The notes below the pieces were generated by a model. The model saw only the letters and a program-made list of their open reading frames with translations. It was not told the origin of the DNA and did no database searches. DNA of 64,000 nt from Armatimonadota bacterium (GTDB lineage Bacteria; Armatimonadota; Zipacnadia; JAUWAU01): assembly GCA_030601885.1 (NCBI GenBank), contig JAUWAU010000013.1:1-64000 (forward strand), given 5' to 3'. Below, piece after piece: positions 41,887-51,094 of the stretch; within the stretch, counting starts at the first letter, position 1, and each line of letters starts with the position of its first letter. Both the position numbers and the translations under genes were made by a program.

Positions 41887-43839
41887 ATGCGGTTGGCACT
41901 GCCGGTATTGGCGATTAGCCAGGCGTTGTGCGGCGCGGCAGGATACGGGCAGGCGACTAGCGGCGCCGTGGAAGCGATCGCGGCGTTGGTACGCACCGGC
42001 GGGAGCGACACGGAGGCGCTGGCACGGTTAGGTGAGGAGGATCCAGAGCGGGCGAGGATAGCTCTCCGGGAGTATCTGGCGACCCACAAGAGCATACCGA
42101 CGTACGACCCGGCGCGAGTCCTCCATGCGCTGAAATGCTTCCTCGGAACACGCGAAGCGCTATCCTTCGCCAGGCATATGTTCCTGAACGCCCGCGATCC
42201 GAAGGACATTCGGACTTGGTTCAGGGTCACGCAGCACCACATGGAGGCGCCATGGTCGTGGTTCTACGAAGTGCGCTTGGCTACCGACAATGATGACGCA
42301 CAGCGGGTAGAGCTGCTCGATCTTCACTTGGCGGGGTCGCCTCCCGCATCGGTCGAGGAGCTATCAGCGCTACAGCCGGAGACCGCGAAGGCCTTCTTGC
42401 TCCGGGCCCAGAGCTACGGTCGGCTGGCTTACGTCATGCGCCGACGGGGACATGACGAGGACGCCCGCGCGTACAGTGAGCTGGCCCTCATGGATGCAGA
42501 GGCGGCGCTGAGGCTGGAGCCGCGGTCAGTGGATGCCCTGTATGCCGTGGCAGCGCGGAAGTCCGGGCTTGGTCAGTATGAGGAGGCCCTTCCGCTGCTG
42601 GACCAAGTCATCGAGGGCGATCCGGAACACATCCGTGCGCACAGGACGCGGGCTTGGGCGCACCGCAATCTGGGACATACGGCAGAGGCGGAAGCCGACA
42701 CTGCCCGGGCGGAGGAGCTGGAGGCGGCAGCGGAGGCGCGCGAAGCGGCTGCACGCGAGGCGCACCTGCGCTCGGCTGCGGGGCTAGAGCAGCTATCGAG
42801 ATCGGCCGACAGTGGCGTTCGCCAGGCTCTGGCCATGGGAGGAAGGGGAGAGGCGGAGAGGTACGCCGATATGGCGTCTGAGCGCCTGGACGAGCTCCTG
42901 CACTACCACCCGGATCAGGCTCTGTTCCGATTGAAGCGCGGCATGTTCCGTCATCACCTGGGACAGGCGGCCGAGGCGCTCGCGGACTACGAGGCATACG
43001 TGGCGGTTACAGATGACGCGCCGTACGTGCACTACCTGCGGGCCAAGGCGTTGACGGCGCTGGGACGAGAAGAAGAGGCTGCGGAGGCGCTTGCCGCCTA
43101 CGAACGGGGAATCGCCGCCTTTGAGGCGCCGACGCTAGCGATGGCGCTAGCGTCGCCAGAGCGGCCCACGCTTGGCTTGGACCACTGGGATGTGGTGGGG
43201 CTGGCCGACGCGGCGGAGCAGAACGCCGAGACACTGGCGCGCGTGCTGGTGGATGCCGGCACCGATGGCCCGACGTGGAGCAAGGCGATCTGGGTGCTGG
43301 AGGAGCTGGACGACGGGCAGCTCATCCCGCTGGTCCCGTATCTAGAGCAAGCGACGCTCGTGTGCGAGATGCACTATCCGGGGCGGCTCACTCTAGTCAG
43401 CCTTTTGGGGCGCGCAGGGCAGGCGAGCAGCATTCCCTACCTGCTGCACGCTGCGACTGATGCCAGGCCGGAGGCGTTCGCTTGGCGAAAGAAGGCGGTT
43501 GAGGCGCTGGGCGAGCTGCCGCGGGAAGTGGCCGAGCCCGCGCTGCAGCGTCTGGTGCTGGCGTCGGAGGACCGGAAGGTCGTTAACTGGTCGGTGCGCC
43601 AGCTTCTGGAGCTGTCGGGGGAGTCATACAGGCACTTCTGCGTAAGGACGATGCTGGAGGCTCCGAGAGAGTACCAGATCCGTGCGGCGAAGGTGCTGGG
43701 TGAGCCGCTCAGCCTGCTGGTCCTCCTGGAAATCGCCGGGGATGAGAACGCGGAGGGCGCCGCTCGGGAGGAGGCCCGCGCGGCGCTCGAGTCCTGGCCG
43801 TCCACGCCCGCCAGACTGGCGCTCGCGGACATGGGATAG
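41887..43839 (+). CDS. Secreted TPR protein with C-terminal HEAT-like repeats
   Basis: 650 residues from ATG 41887 with AGGAGG nine bases upstream. Signal peptide LALPVLAISQALCGAAGYGQ. Residues 100-440 carry TPR units (AYSELALMDAEAALRLEPRS, ALPLLDQVIEGDPEHIRAHR, AEADTARAEELEAAAEAREA, HHLGQAAEALADYEAYVAV). The last 200 residues are armadillo/HEAT-like helices (TWSKAIWVLEELDDGQLIPL, IPYLLHAATDA, EPALQRLVLASEDRKVVNWS). No enzyme motif. It is likely a periplasmic or surface scaffold. The neighbour on the other side of the radical SAM gene (44663) is also a secreted TPR protein. Confidence 0.85.
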   Translation: MRLALPVLAISQALCGAAGYGQATSGAVEAIAALVRTGGSDTEALARLGEEDPERARIALREYLATHKSIPTYDPARVLHALKCFLGTREALSFARHMFLNARDPKDIRTWFRVTQHHMEAPWSWFYEVRLATDNDDAQRVELLDLHLAGSPPASVEELSALQPETAKAFLLRAQSYGRLAYVMRRRGHDEDARAYSELALMDAEAALRLEPRSVDALYAVAARKSGLGQYEEALPLLDQVIEGDPEHIRAHRTRAWAHRNLGHTAEAEADTARAEELEAAAEAREAAAREAHLRSAAGLEQLSRSADSGVRQALAMGGRGEAERYADMASERLDELLHYHPDQALFRLKRGMFRHHLGQAAEALADYEAYVAVTDDAPYVHYLRAKALTALGREEEAAEALAAYERGIAAFEAPTLAMALASPERPTLGLDHWDVVGLADAAEQNAETLARVLVDAGTDGPTWSKAIWVLEELDDGQLIPLVPYLEQATLVCEMHYPGRLTLVSLLGRAGQASSIPYLLHAATDARPEAFAWRKKAVEALGELPREVAEPALQRLVLASEDRKVVNWSVRQLLELSGESYRHFCVRTMLEAPREYQIRAAKVLGEPLSLLVLLEIAGDENAEGAAREEARAALESWPSTPARLALADMG

Positions 43840-43867
43840 GGCCAGGGCGCACCGGGGATCAGTTCCG

Positions 43868-44680
43868 ATGATCGTCCGGGAGATTCAGTGTAAGAGCGTT
43901 CTGCAGAAGACGGGCCTGCCGGCCGACTACGTGATCAACTGCTACGTGGGCTGCGGGCACGCGTGCTGCTATTGCTACGCGCGCTATATGAAGCGCTTCA
44001 CCGGGCACACGGAGCCGTGGGGGACGTTCGTGGATGTGCGGGTGAACGCGCCCGCGCTCCTGGAGCGAGAGGTACGGCGCAAGCGGCCCGGTTCCGTCAT
44101 GCTCAGCTCGGTCTGCGACGGCTGGCAGCCTCTGGAGAAGAAGCATCGCGTCAGTGGCGCCTGCCTCGCGATCCTCGTGGACCATGGCTGGCCGGTGCGT
44201 ATCTTGACGAAGAGCACGCTCGTTCAGCGGGACCTGGACATGCTGGCTGATGCGGAGGATGCCGACATCGGGGTGACGCTCACTGCCGCCGGCGAGGAGA
44301 TCCGGCGCCTCATCGAGCCGGACGCCTCGCCGACGGCAGACCGGATACGACTGCTGGAAGATGCTGCCGCCCGTGGTATTCGGGTGTGGGCCTTCCTCGG
44401 CCCATTCCTGCCGGGACTTACGGACACGCCGGAGAACATCGACGCGCTGATGGGGGCTATCGCCGATTTGCCCCTCACCCATCTGCACACGGATCGCTTG
44501 AACTTCCGCTCGGGAGTGGCTGCATCCGTGCGGCGCACGGTGATGGGCGGATTCCCCGGTCTGCGAAAGCAATACGCAAGGCTGGGCGCCGACCCGGAGG
44601 CAGATCGCGACTACGAGGCGCGACTCCATACGCTTACGCGCGAGCTTGCGCGAAAGCACGGGCTACTGCACTTGCTCTAG
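43868..44680 (+). CDS. Radical SAM protein of the spore photoproduct lyase (SplB-like) type
   Basis: 270 residues from ATG 43868 (weak ribosome site). N-terminal cluster motif CGHACCYCYAR supplies the CX3CX2C cysteines for a 4Fe-4S centre that cleaves SAM; NCYVGC precedes it. The barrel then shows MLSSVCDGWQPLEKK, RILTKSTLVQRDLDML, VTLTAAGEEIRRLIEPDASP and FLGPFLPGLTDTPENI. This is the SPL-related family common in non-sporulating bacteria (Rv2578c-like), whose substrates are unknown; repair of UV thymine lesions is one possibility. The 3' end overlaps the convergent secreted protein gene by 18 bases. Confidence 0.88.
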   Translation: MIVREIQCKSVLQKTGLPADYVINCYVGCGHACCYCYARYMKRFTGHTEPWGTFVDVRVNAPALLEREVRRKRPGSVMLSSVCDGWQPLEKKHRVSGACLAILVDHGWPVRILTKSTLVQRDLDMLADAEDADIGVTLTAAGEEIRRLIEPDASPTADRIRLLEDAAARGIRVWAFLGPFLPGLTDTPENIDALMGAIADLPLTHLHTDRLNFRSGVAASVRRTVMGGFPGLRKQYARLGADPEADRDYEARLHTLTRELARKHGLLHLL

Positions 44681-46858
44681 GTCCGGACTCAGAGCGCGGG
44701 CCCGCGCCTCCGCAGGCCCGGACCACGCGAGATCGGGATATCGCTCTACGACCGCCGTATAGCTTCGCGCAGCGCGCTCCCACCGCCCCAGATGCGCGTG
44801 GCAGAGGGCGCGATGGAAACCGACTTCGGCCAGAAAGGCGCGGGCGTGTGCTGAGTCCGGCCACTTCCGCAGGCGGCCATCGAGCGTGTCGAGCCACATG
44901 AGGGCCGGCTCGAACTTCTTCCGATCGTAGATGGCGTCCTCGATCTGATCGAGAGATGCCAGATCGCGCTGCGCCATGTCGTCGCCTGACGGGGCAGCTT
45001 CCGGCTCCACTGCGGGCGCCTCGTCGGCTCCCACAAGCGTGAATCCGCGTCCGGCCCAGGCCACCCTCATCGTCCGCTTCCCCTGGATCTCGATATCCTT
45101 CACGCCATCGCCGTCGAAATCAGCTATCTGACCCACAACCCATTTCGTCCCCGCCTCATCAGACGAGGCCGTCCCTGCGAGTGCGTCGGAGATGCTGATG
45201 GCGCCTCGCGGCATCCCCCGGTCCTGCTCGGCGCGCACCGCATCTGTGCCTGCGATGGCGTATCCGTCCCACCCTTTCTCCATGGACACGAACGCGACGA
45301 TGCCGGTTCCGGCTCCCTTCGCCGCAGGCAGCGCCACGATGATGTCGCCTTGGCCGTCGCCGGTGATGTCCGTTACCAGGGCCTGCTCGGTGCGCACTCC
45401 TGAGTTAAGGATGGCAGTGGCCGGATCCTCCGGGGGGTGATCGGCGAGATACAGCCACAAGGCGTACGCCGGCGCCACTGCAGCCACGGCGTCGTACAGG
45501 TCCGCGGCCTGTTTGTAGCGGGCGTTGAACCGCTCGGCCCAGTAGCCGGGCAGGAGGTCGGTGCTGTGCTGCGAGACGCCATTGACGTAGGTGTATTCCG
45601 CCACCACGTCTGCCATTGCGCGCCGGGCCTTCTGCACCTCGCCCACGTGAGCCCAGGCGAGGCCCGCGAGATACAGCGCCGTGGCGCGATACGACCGTCT
45701 TTCATCTTCCGGCGATGCGTACCTGTCCGGCCGTGACGGCGTCCCTGGGCCGCCTCGCCGAGGCCGTGTCTTCAAGGTCTCATCCGCGGCCGTCCTGCCC
45801 AGCAGCACGGCCGCTCGATCGAAGCTTCCGGCGTCGTATGCCTCACGGCCCGCCCAGAACTGCTCATACAGGTATGTGGCTGCGTCTCGTCGCGTGCGCA
45901 CGAAGGCATATCGACGACCGTCGAAGGCAAAGTAGTGGCGCTCAGCACGGCGGAAGCTCTCCGGAGCGTCCTCGGGCGTGCCAAAGCGCCGGACTATGAT
46001 GATCTGCCGCCAGCCGCTCACTCGCCGGCCGAACTCGTACTTGCCCTCCGGGCAATTCGCCGAGAGCAGCCTGCGCGCCCGGCCAGCCTGGAAGCCGAAC
46101 ACGAGCAATAGACCGCCCTGTTGGTCCACAGCCCGACATTGCAGCAATACTTCCTGGCGACCGTCATCGTTGAGATCCCGGACCTGGTGCGGTTGCGGCG
46201 CCATCGGCGCATCCGCCATTGACGACGCCAACGCCGGCGACGGGCCAAAAAGCCGGACCGCGGCCCACCGATCCTGCTGTCGATGAAAGAGAGAGCAGAA
46301 GCCGCCGAGTTGGGCGCGATGTCCCGCGAACGTATACGTCATGACCACCTCGGATCGCCCATCGCCATCAATATCTTGCGTGGTCGAGCGCCAGTCGCCC
46401 TCGGCCCGAGGAGTCACGATGTCACGCCTGGTAAGTTCTCCGACGAGCGAGGTCTCGCCCGGGCCCTGCTGGTTCAGATACGCGACGATGGCGCCTTCGA
46501 GAGCGTCGGCAGCGCGTGTCGCGTCCCCGCGCGCGAGGGCCCACGCGCGGCCCAATAACCAGCGCACGCGAACACCGTGCGCGCTGTCTGGGAAATCCAG
46601 CAGAAACTCACGGCAGAGGGCAGGCACAAGACGGGCACGGGCGTCTTCCGCGGTGGCCTGGATCGTGGCCTCGGGGGGTGCTTCCGGCTCCGACATGTCT
46701 TTGGCAAGCGCCCAGAAGGCACGCCGGATCTCCTGCAGACGCGCTGCGTCCGCCGCTTCTGTCCCGGCCTGCTGGGCGTAGGCCGCGCCGGTCACGACGC
46801 CAAGCGCGAGAAGAACGGCTCCCAGAGAACGCCAGTTCGCCGCACCGCCACCCGACAC
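44663..46858 (-). CDS. Secreted FG-GAP/VCBS-like and TPR protein
   Basis: 731 residues from a GTG at 46858 (MSGGGAANWRS). A signal peptide (LGAVLLALGVVTGAAYAQQ) precedes helical TPR-like repeats and several calcium-type FG-GAP loops: DIDGDGRSEVVMTY, DLNDDGRQEVLLQC, DITGDGQGDIIVAL and DFDGDGVKDIEIQG. A C-terminal TPR-like pair (FLAEVGFHRALCHAHLGRWE, AARSYTAVVERYPDLA) ends the protein. FG-GAP loops bind calcium and usually form propellers in surface proteins. Family not known to me. It is convergent with the radical SAM gene. Confidence 0.82.
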   Translation of the reverse strand: MSGGGAANWRSLGAVLLALGVVTGAAYAQQAGTEAADAARLQEIRRAFWALAKDMSEPEAPPEATIQATAEDARARLVPALCREFLLDFPDSAHGVRVRWLLGRAWALARGDATRAADALEGAIVAYLNQQGPGETSLVGELTRRDIVTPRAEGDWRSTTQDIDGDGRSEVVMTYTFAGHRAQLGGFCSLFHRQQDRWAAVRLFGPSPALASSMADAPMAPQPHQVRDLNDDGRQEVLLQCRAVDQQGGLLLVFGFQAGRARRLLSANCPEGKYEFGRRVSGWRQIIIVRRFGTPEDAPESFRRAERHYFAFDGRRYAFVRTRRDAATYLYEQFWAGREAYDAGSFDRAAVLLGRTAADETLKTRPRRGGPGTPSRPDRYASPEDERRSYRATALYLAGLAWAHVGEVQKARRAMADVVAEYTYVNGVSQHSTDLLPGYWAERFNARYKQAADLYDAVAAVAPAYALWLYLADHPPEDPATAILNSGVRTEQALVTDITGDGQGDIIVALPAAKGAGTGIVAFVSMEKGWDGYAIAGTDAVRAEQDRGMPRGAISISDALAGTASSDEAGTKWVVGQIADFDGDGVKDIEIQGKRTMRVAWAGRGFTLVGADEAPAVEPEAAPSGDDMAQRDLASLDQIEDAIYDRKKFEPALMWLDTLDGRLRKWPDSAHARAFLAEVGFHRALCHAHLGRWERAARSYTAVVERYPDLAWSGPAEARARALSPDLEQVQ

Positions 46859-47195
46859 GGCTCACACCCCTTTGGGGCCGGCATATCGACAGGCTGGCTG
46901 AAAGACCCACACCTCTGCGGCGAGCATACTCCACGCACCAGCCATGGTCAAGCACTTGCCGAGAACACGGCGCGCTCCGTGTATCCGGACGCTAACATCG
47001 ACGGGCAGCCGCCTCCGCAGTATAATGACCCGCCAAACCCGGATGAAGTGAGCTGCAGGACGAGCGCGAGCGCCTGCCGTTGCTTCCAGACCGGCGAGCG
47101 TCAAGGAACCTGGCAGGAACGGGATGAATGGGCACAGGGTCCTGCCGGCCGCAGCAGGCACAACATCGCCGCAATCCTCGTGAGGGGGCACTGCG
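46859..47195. other. Divergent intergenic region, 337 bases
   Basis: Between the leftward FG-GAP protein and the rightward nitrilase. It contains the nitrilase promoter (46998-47026) and a long leader. I saw no leftward promoter of good quality and no RNA gene. Confidence 0.5.
46998..47026 (+). promoter_or_regulatory. Candidate promoter for the nitrilase gene
   Basis: Perfect TATAAT (47021-47026) with TCGACG (46998-47003) 17 bases upstream, four of six matches to the -35 consensus. The leader to the ATG at 47196 is about 165 bases. Confidence 0.55.
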
Positions 47196-48134
47196 ATGGC
47201 ACATCTTGTACGCGTTTCGACGATTGCCTATAGTCCCGTTGAGAAAGGCGATGCGTGGCTGGAGCGCACCCACGAGAAGATGGCGCAGCTCCTCGAGGAA
47301 GCCGCCCGCGCCAAGCCCGACATCGTCTGTTTTCCCGAGTTCTGCCCGGTACTCGGGCTGGGCGACGAGGCCTACGAGATGGCCGAGCCGATTCCGGGCC
47401 CGACGACCAACCGCATCGCCGAGATAGCCAAGGCCCACGGCATGTACGTCGTGTGCCCACTACCGGAGCGCGATGGCGACAGGCTGTATAACGCGGCCGT
47501 TTTCATCGACCGCAATGGCGAGATCATTGGCAAGTATCATAAGTACCAGCCGACCATCGGCGAGATGGAGCACGGTATCATCCCCGGCGTGGATGCGGAG
47601 GTCTTCGAGACGGACTTCGGCAAGGTCGGCGCGGCCATCTGCTTCGACATGAAGTTCATCGAGGTCGGTCAGCGCCTGAGCGCCAACGGGGCGAAGGTCG
47701 TCTTCTTCCCCTCGATGTTCATCGCCGGGGAGCGGCTGCTGCACTGGGCACGCGACTTCGGCTTCTACGTCGTCTCCTCGTGCCCGGCGCGCAGCTACAT
47801 CGTGGACATAGCCGGGCGCTTCCTTGCAGAGACGGGCAACGAGATCAACCCGGTGCGCTCTGGCCTCGTGCCGCCCATTGCCAGCGCTGTCATCAACGTC
47901 GATCGCTGCCTGTTCCACCTCGACTTCAATCAGAAGAAGCTCCCGGACATCGTGAAGAAGTACGGCGCCGGGGTCGAGATCGAGATCCACTCCCCGGAGG
48001 CCCACTTCACGCTGGCCTCCGTGATGGACGACGTGACCGTGGATGACATCGTCGCGGAGTTCGAGCTGGAGCCGTGGACGACGTACCTGGATCGCGCCCG
48101 CCGAATCCGCCGGCAGACACTCGAGCTCATGTAG
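47196..48134 (+). CDS. Carbon-nitrogen hydrolase (nitrilase superfamily)
   Basis: 312 residues; ATG 47196 follows GAGGGGG. Catalytic triad segments are present: Glu in IVCFPEFCPV, Lys in GKYHKYQPT, and Cys in VGAAICFDMKF. Additional blocks ARDFGFYVVSSCPARSYIVD and a C-terminal VDDIVAEFELEPWTTYLDRA region fit the amidase/beta-alanine synthase side of the superfamily better than true nitrilases. Substrate unknown; the gene stands alone with its own promoter. Its TAG stop is formed by the left arm of a palindromic repeat shared with the convergent ALDH gene. Confidence 0.87.
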   Translation: MAHLVRVSTIAYSPVEKGDAWLERTHEKMAQLLEEAARAKPDIVCFPEFCPVLGLGDEAYEMAEPIPGPTTNRIAEIAKAHGMYVVCPLPERDGDRLYNAAVFIDRNGEIIGKYHKYQPTIGEMEHGIIPGVDAEVFETDFGKVGAAICFDMKFIEVGQRLSANGAKVVFFPSMFIAGERLLHWARDFGFYVVSSCPARSYIVDIAGRFLAETGNEINPVRSGLVPPIASAVINVDRCLFHLDFNQKKLPDIVKKYGAGVEIEIHSPEAHFTLASVMDDVTVDDIVAEFELEPWTTYLDRARRIRRQTLELM

Positions 48135-48160
48135 GGGCGACCCGCCGGGTCGTCCCTACA
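48130..48160. repeat. Palindromic repeat spanning two convergent stop codons
   Basis: TGTAGGGGCGACCCG (48130-48144) pairs with CGGGTCGTCCCTACA (48146-48160), one mismatch. The left arm supplies the TAG of the nitrilase gene (48132-48134) and the right arm supplies the TAG of the ALDH gene (48156-48158 on the minus strand). The stable stem would also serve as a bidirectional terminator. The wording resembles a GTAGGGGCGACCCG repeat I have met in many environmental genomes. Confidence 0.75.
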
Positions 48161-49631
48161 TATCTGCCCACGGATGCGGCTCGTCGCTGAGGTTGACCCA
48201 GACGGACTTGAGCCGCGTGAACGTCTCGATGGCGTCCATGCCCGACTCGTGCCCCAGGCCGCTCGCCTTGTAGCCGCAGTAGGGCGACTGTGGGCCGACC
48301 ACATTTGTCACATTGACCCAGACGATCCCCGACTCGAGCTGCCTGGACACGCGATGAGCTTTCGTGATGTCCTTCGTCCATAGCGCGCTCGCCAGGCCGT
48401 ACTTCACGTCGTTGGCCTTGGCGATGGCGTCGTCTTCGTCCTCGAAGGTGATCACGGACAGCACCGGCCCGAAGATCTCCTCCTGCGCGATGCGCATGGA
48501 GTTGTCCACATCGTCGAAGACGGTGGGCAGCATGAAGTACCCGCCCGCCAACTCGGGGGCTTCAGGCTCCCGGCCGCCCGTCAGCAGCGTCGCCCCGGCC
48601 TCCTTGCCCAGCTCGATGTACATCTTGATCCTATCGAGCTGCTCCTTGGACACAATGGCCCCCATCTTCGTGTCGGGCTTGAGCGGGTCGCCAACCTTGA
48701 GGCGCTCCGCCTTCGCCACGAGCTGCCCGACGAACTCGTCCTTAATGCTCTCCTCGATCAGCAGGCGCGAGCCGGCGGTGCATATCTGGCCCTGGTTCAG
48801 GAAGATGGTGCGGACGGCGCTGTTCAGCGCTGCGTCCCAGTTGGCGTCGGCAAACACGATGTTGGCCGTCTTGCCGCCGAGCTCGAGCACGGTCCGCTTC
48901 AGATTCGCGGCGGACATCTCCAGTATCTTGTGACCCACTTCGCTGCTGCCGGTGAACGTGACCTTAGCGACGCCCGTGTGCCGGGCAAGCGCGGCCCCGG
49001 CCGTCGGCCCGAAGCCGGTTACCACGTTGAGCACGCCCGGGGGCAGGCCGGCATCGAGGCATATCTTGCCCAGCTCCAGGGCCGTCAGGGGTGTCTGCTC
49101 AGCCGGCTTCAGCACGACGGTGTTACCGCACGCGAGCGCCGGCGCGCACTTGATGGCGGCCAGGGCCAGCGGGTAGTTCCACGGCACGATGGCGCCCACA
49201 ACACCGAGCGGCTCGCGGACGGTGTAGTTGAAAAACCCGGGGAACGGGACCGTATCCCCGTGTATCTTATCGACGGCCCCGGCATAGAAATCGAAATAGG
49301 CTGCAGCTCCGGGAATGTCGCCGGCCTTGCTATCGGCCAGCGGCTTCCCGTTGTCCAGCGTCTCCAGCAGGGCCAAGTCGTCGAGGCGCTCGCGCAGCAG
49401 GTCGGCCACCTTCCGCAGAAGTTGTCCACGCTCGCCGACGTCCATGTCCCGCCAATGCTGCTCGAAGGCCCGTCGCGCGGCGTTGACGGCCTTGTCGATG
49501 TCGGGAGCATCGCCTTCGGCGATCAGCGCAAGTACGTCGCCATTGGCCGGGTTGATACACTGGAATGTCTTGCCCGACTCGGCGTTCACAAGCTCGCCAT
49601 CGATGAGGAGCTGACACTTCTCCTGTGCCAC
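48156..49631 (-). CDS. NAD(P)-dependent aldehyde dehydrogenase
   Basis: 491 residues from GTG 49631, with AAGGAGAGGG just upstream; a longer frame from 49679 is translated repeat-like DNA. ALDH landmarks: FQCINPANGDVLA, VPWNYPLALAAIKCAPALA, NTVVLKPAEQTPLTAL, FTGSSEVGHKI, the catalytic Glu in VLELGGKTANIV, the catalytic Cys in NQGQICTAGSR, and the C-terminal EEIFGPVLSVITFEDEDDAI. The general betaine-aldehyde/medium-chain type. It oxidises an aldehyde to the acid; substrate unknown. The upstream Gfo/Idh/MocA gene on the same strand (205-base gap) might supply the aldehyde. Confidence 0.92.
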   Translation of the reverse strand: MAQEKCQLLIDGELVNAESGKTFQCINPANGDVLALIAEGDAPDIDKAVNAARRAFEQHWRDMDVGERGQLLRKVADLLRERLDDLALLETLDNGKPLADSKAGDIPGAAAYFDFYAGAVDKIHGDTVPFPGFFNYTVREPLGVVGAIVPWNYPLALAAIKCAPALACGNTVVLKPAEQTPLTALELGKICLDAGLPPGVLNVVTGFGPTAGAALARHTGVAKVTFTGSSEVGHKILEMSAANLKRTVLELGGKTANIVFADANWDAALNSAVRTIFLNQGQICTAGSRLLIEESIKDEFVGQLVAKAERLKVGDPLKPDTKMGAIVSKEQLDRIKMYIELGKEAGATLLTGGREPEAPELAGGYFMLPTVFDDVDNSMRIAQEEIFGPVLSVITFEDEDDAIAKANDVKYGLASALWTKDITKAHRVSRQLESGIVWVNVTNVVGPQSPYCGYKASGLGHESGMDAIETFTRLKSVWVNLSDEPHPWADM

Positions 49632-49836
49632 AATGACCCTCTCCTTGGCAGTGGGTGCCACGGGCCGCCTGCGCGCCATAGCCGCTTCGGCGCCGGCGCG
49701 TTGGTCGTCCCTGTCTGACTCGTGCTACGTAGCGAGCTACTTCCGGCCTTCGCAGCCGGGGCTGCTTCGGCGGAGTAGGCTCGCAGAGTAGCAAGCAGGA
49801 CCCCGTACGGGGCCAACCCGTGCTAACCAGCGCGCG

Positions 49837-50853
49837 CTATCGCAGGCGCACGGCTTGGCCTCTCTTGGCGCTGTCGTAAGCCGCTTCGATCACGCGAAGG
49901 TTCTCGCGGGCCTCCGCCCCCGACGTCGGGACGTCGGCGCCTTCCGCCAGCGCCGCGATGTAGTCATTGAACACGCCCGCGAAGTTCTGCAGCGGCACGT
50001 CAACCAGCTCCGGCTGGGTCCAGTCGCCGTTGCGGCACAGCCGCACGGGCTCATCGCGGCCGCCAACGTGAATTGTCCCCTCGGTGCCGTGGATCTCCTC
50101 CACGCGCTTTCCGCCGCCCACGCTCGACCAGGCTATCTGGATGCTGGTGATGCCCCCGTTCTCGTGCGACAGCAGCACGCAGGCGGTGTCGTCAACGGTG
50201 ATGTCGTGCCGATAGGTGCCGATGCACCCGTAGGCCGATTGCACCGGGCTGCCCATGAGCTCGCGGGCGATGTAGATGTTGTGGTAGCCGTTGTCGAGCA
50301 GGCAGCCGCCGCCGGCGCGCTCTGACTTCGTGCGCCAGTCAGGATCGTACCCCGACGTGCCGGGGTAGTGACCCGAGCCGAGGCCCTCGCTGCGGATGAG
50401 GAATGGCTCGCCGATGGCGCCATCGGCCACGAGCTTCAGGACGGTGGCGGACACCGGGCTGTAGCGCCGGTTGTGAATGACGCTGAAACAGATCCCGGCC
50501 TTCGCCACGGCGGCCAGCATGTCGTCGGCCTCGACCGTCGTGGTGGCCATGGGCTTTTCGCTGAGGATATTGACGCCGGCCTCGGCGCACTGGATGGTGA
50601 TGTCTCGGTGCAGGAAGTGGGGGAGAGCCAGATCGACGAAGTCGAGCTCCTCTGCTTCCGCCTCCAGCAGCTCCGCGGCGCCGGGATGCCTGCTCTTCTC
50701 CGCCACGCCGAGCGCCTCGCCAACGGCCGCGAGCGACTCGGGCGCGGGGTCGGCCAGCGCCGTCACCGTGACTTTGTCGCCAAGCGCCTCAAAGGCGCGA
50801 ACATGTCCCTCCTGCACGATCCTGCCACAGCCGATGATGCCTGCTTTGAGCAT
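49837..50853 (-). CDS. Gfo/Idh/MocA family oxidoreductase (second copy)
   Basis: 338 residues; ATG 50853 follows AAGGAGG at seven bases. Rossmann fold starts MLKAGIIGCGRIVQEGH, then VDLALPHFLHRD and the EKPMATT signature. The second domain has VIHNRRYSPV, GLGSGHYPGTSGYDPDWRTK with GGGCLLDNGYHNIYIARELM, where the His/Tyr helix matches the active-site region. Distinct from the copy at 7568 (about a third shorter in its insert). Substrate unknown. The spacer to the ALDH gene holds hairpin-rich, repeat-like bases (49664-49800) with no gene. Confidence 0.88.
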   Translation of the reverse strand: MLKAGIIGCGRIVQEGHVRAFEALGDKVTVTALADPAPESLAAVGEALGVAEKSRHPGAAELLEAEAEELDFVDLALPHFLHRDITIQCAEAGVNILSEKPMATTTVEADDMLAAVAKAGICFSVIHNRRYSPVSATVLKLVADGAIGEPFLIRSEGLGSGHYPGTSGYDPDWRTKSERAGGGCLLDNGYHNIYIARELMGSPVQSAYGCIGTYRHDITVDDTACVLLSHENGGITSIQIAWSSVGGGKRVEEIHGTEGTIHVGGRDEPVRLCRNGDWTQPELVDVPLQNFAGVFNDYIAALAEGADVPTSGAEARENLRVIEAAYDSAKRGQAVRLR

Positions 50854-51094
50854 GGAGAGGCCTCCTTGATGCGCCCGAGATGATGCGCCTGCATGTGGCG
50901 GGCAGTGGCAAGAATTACGCGATGGGTGAGGGGATACCTTCTTTGGACAGGGGCGGGACGCCCGCAGCGCGACGAGGGGCGGCGCGGGGGGAGAGCGGGG
51001 GGTTCCGAAGGTGAAATGGTGCAGTCGGGTGAACCCCTTCGGCGTGTAGCAGTGCCGTGAGCTTCTTTGGTCACTTCAGGGGAGGCGAACTGGC

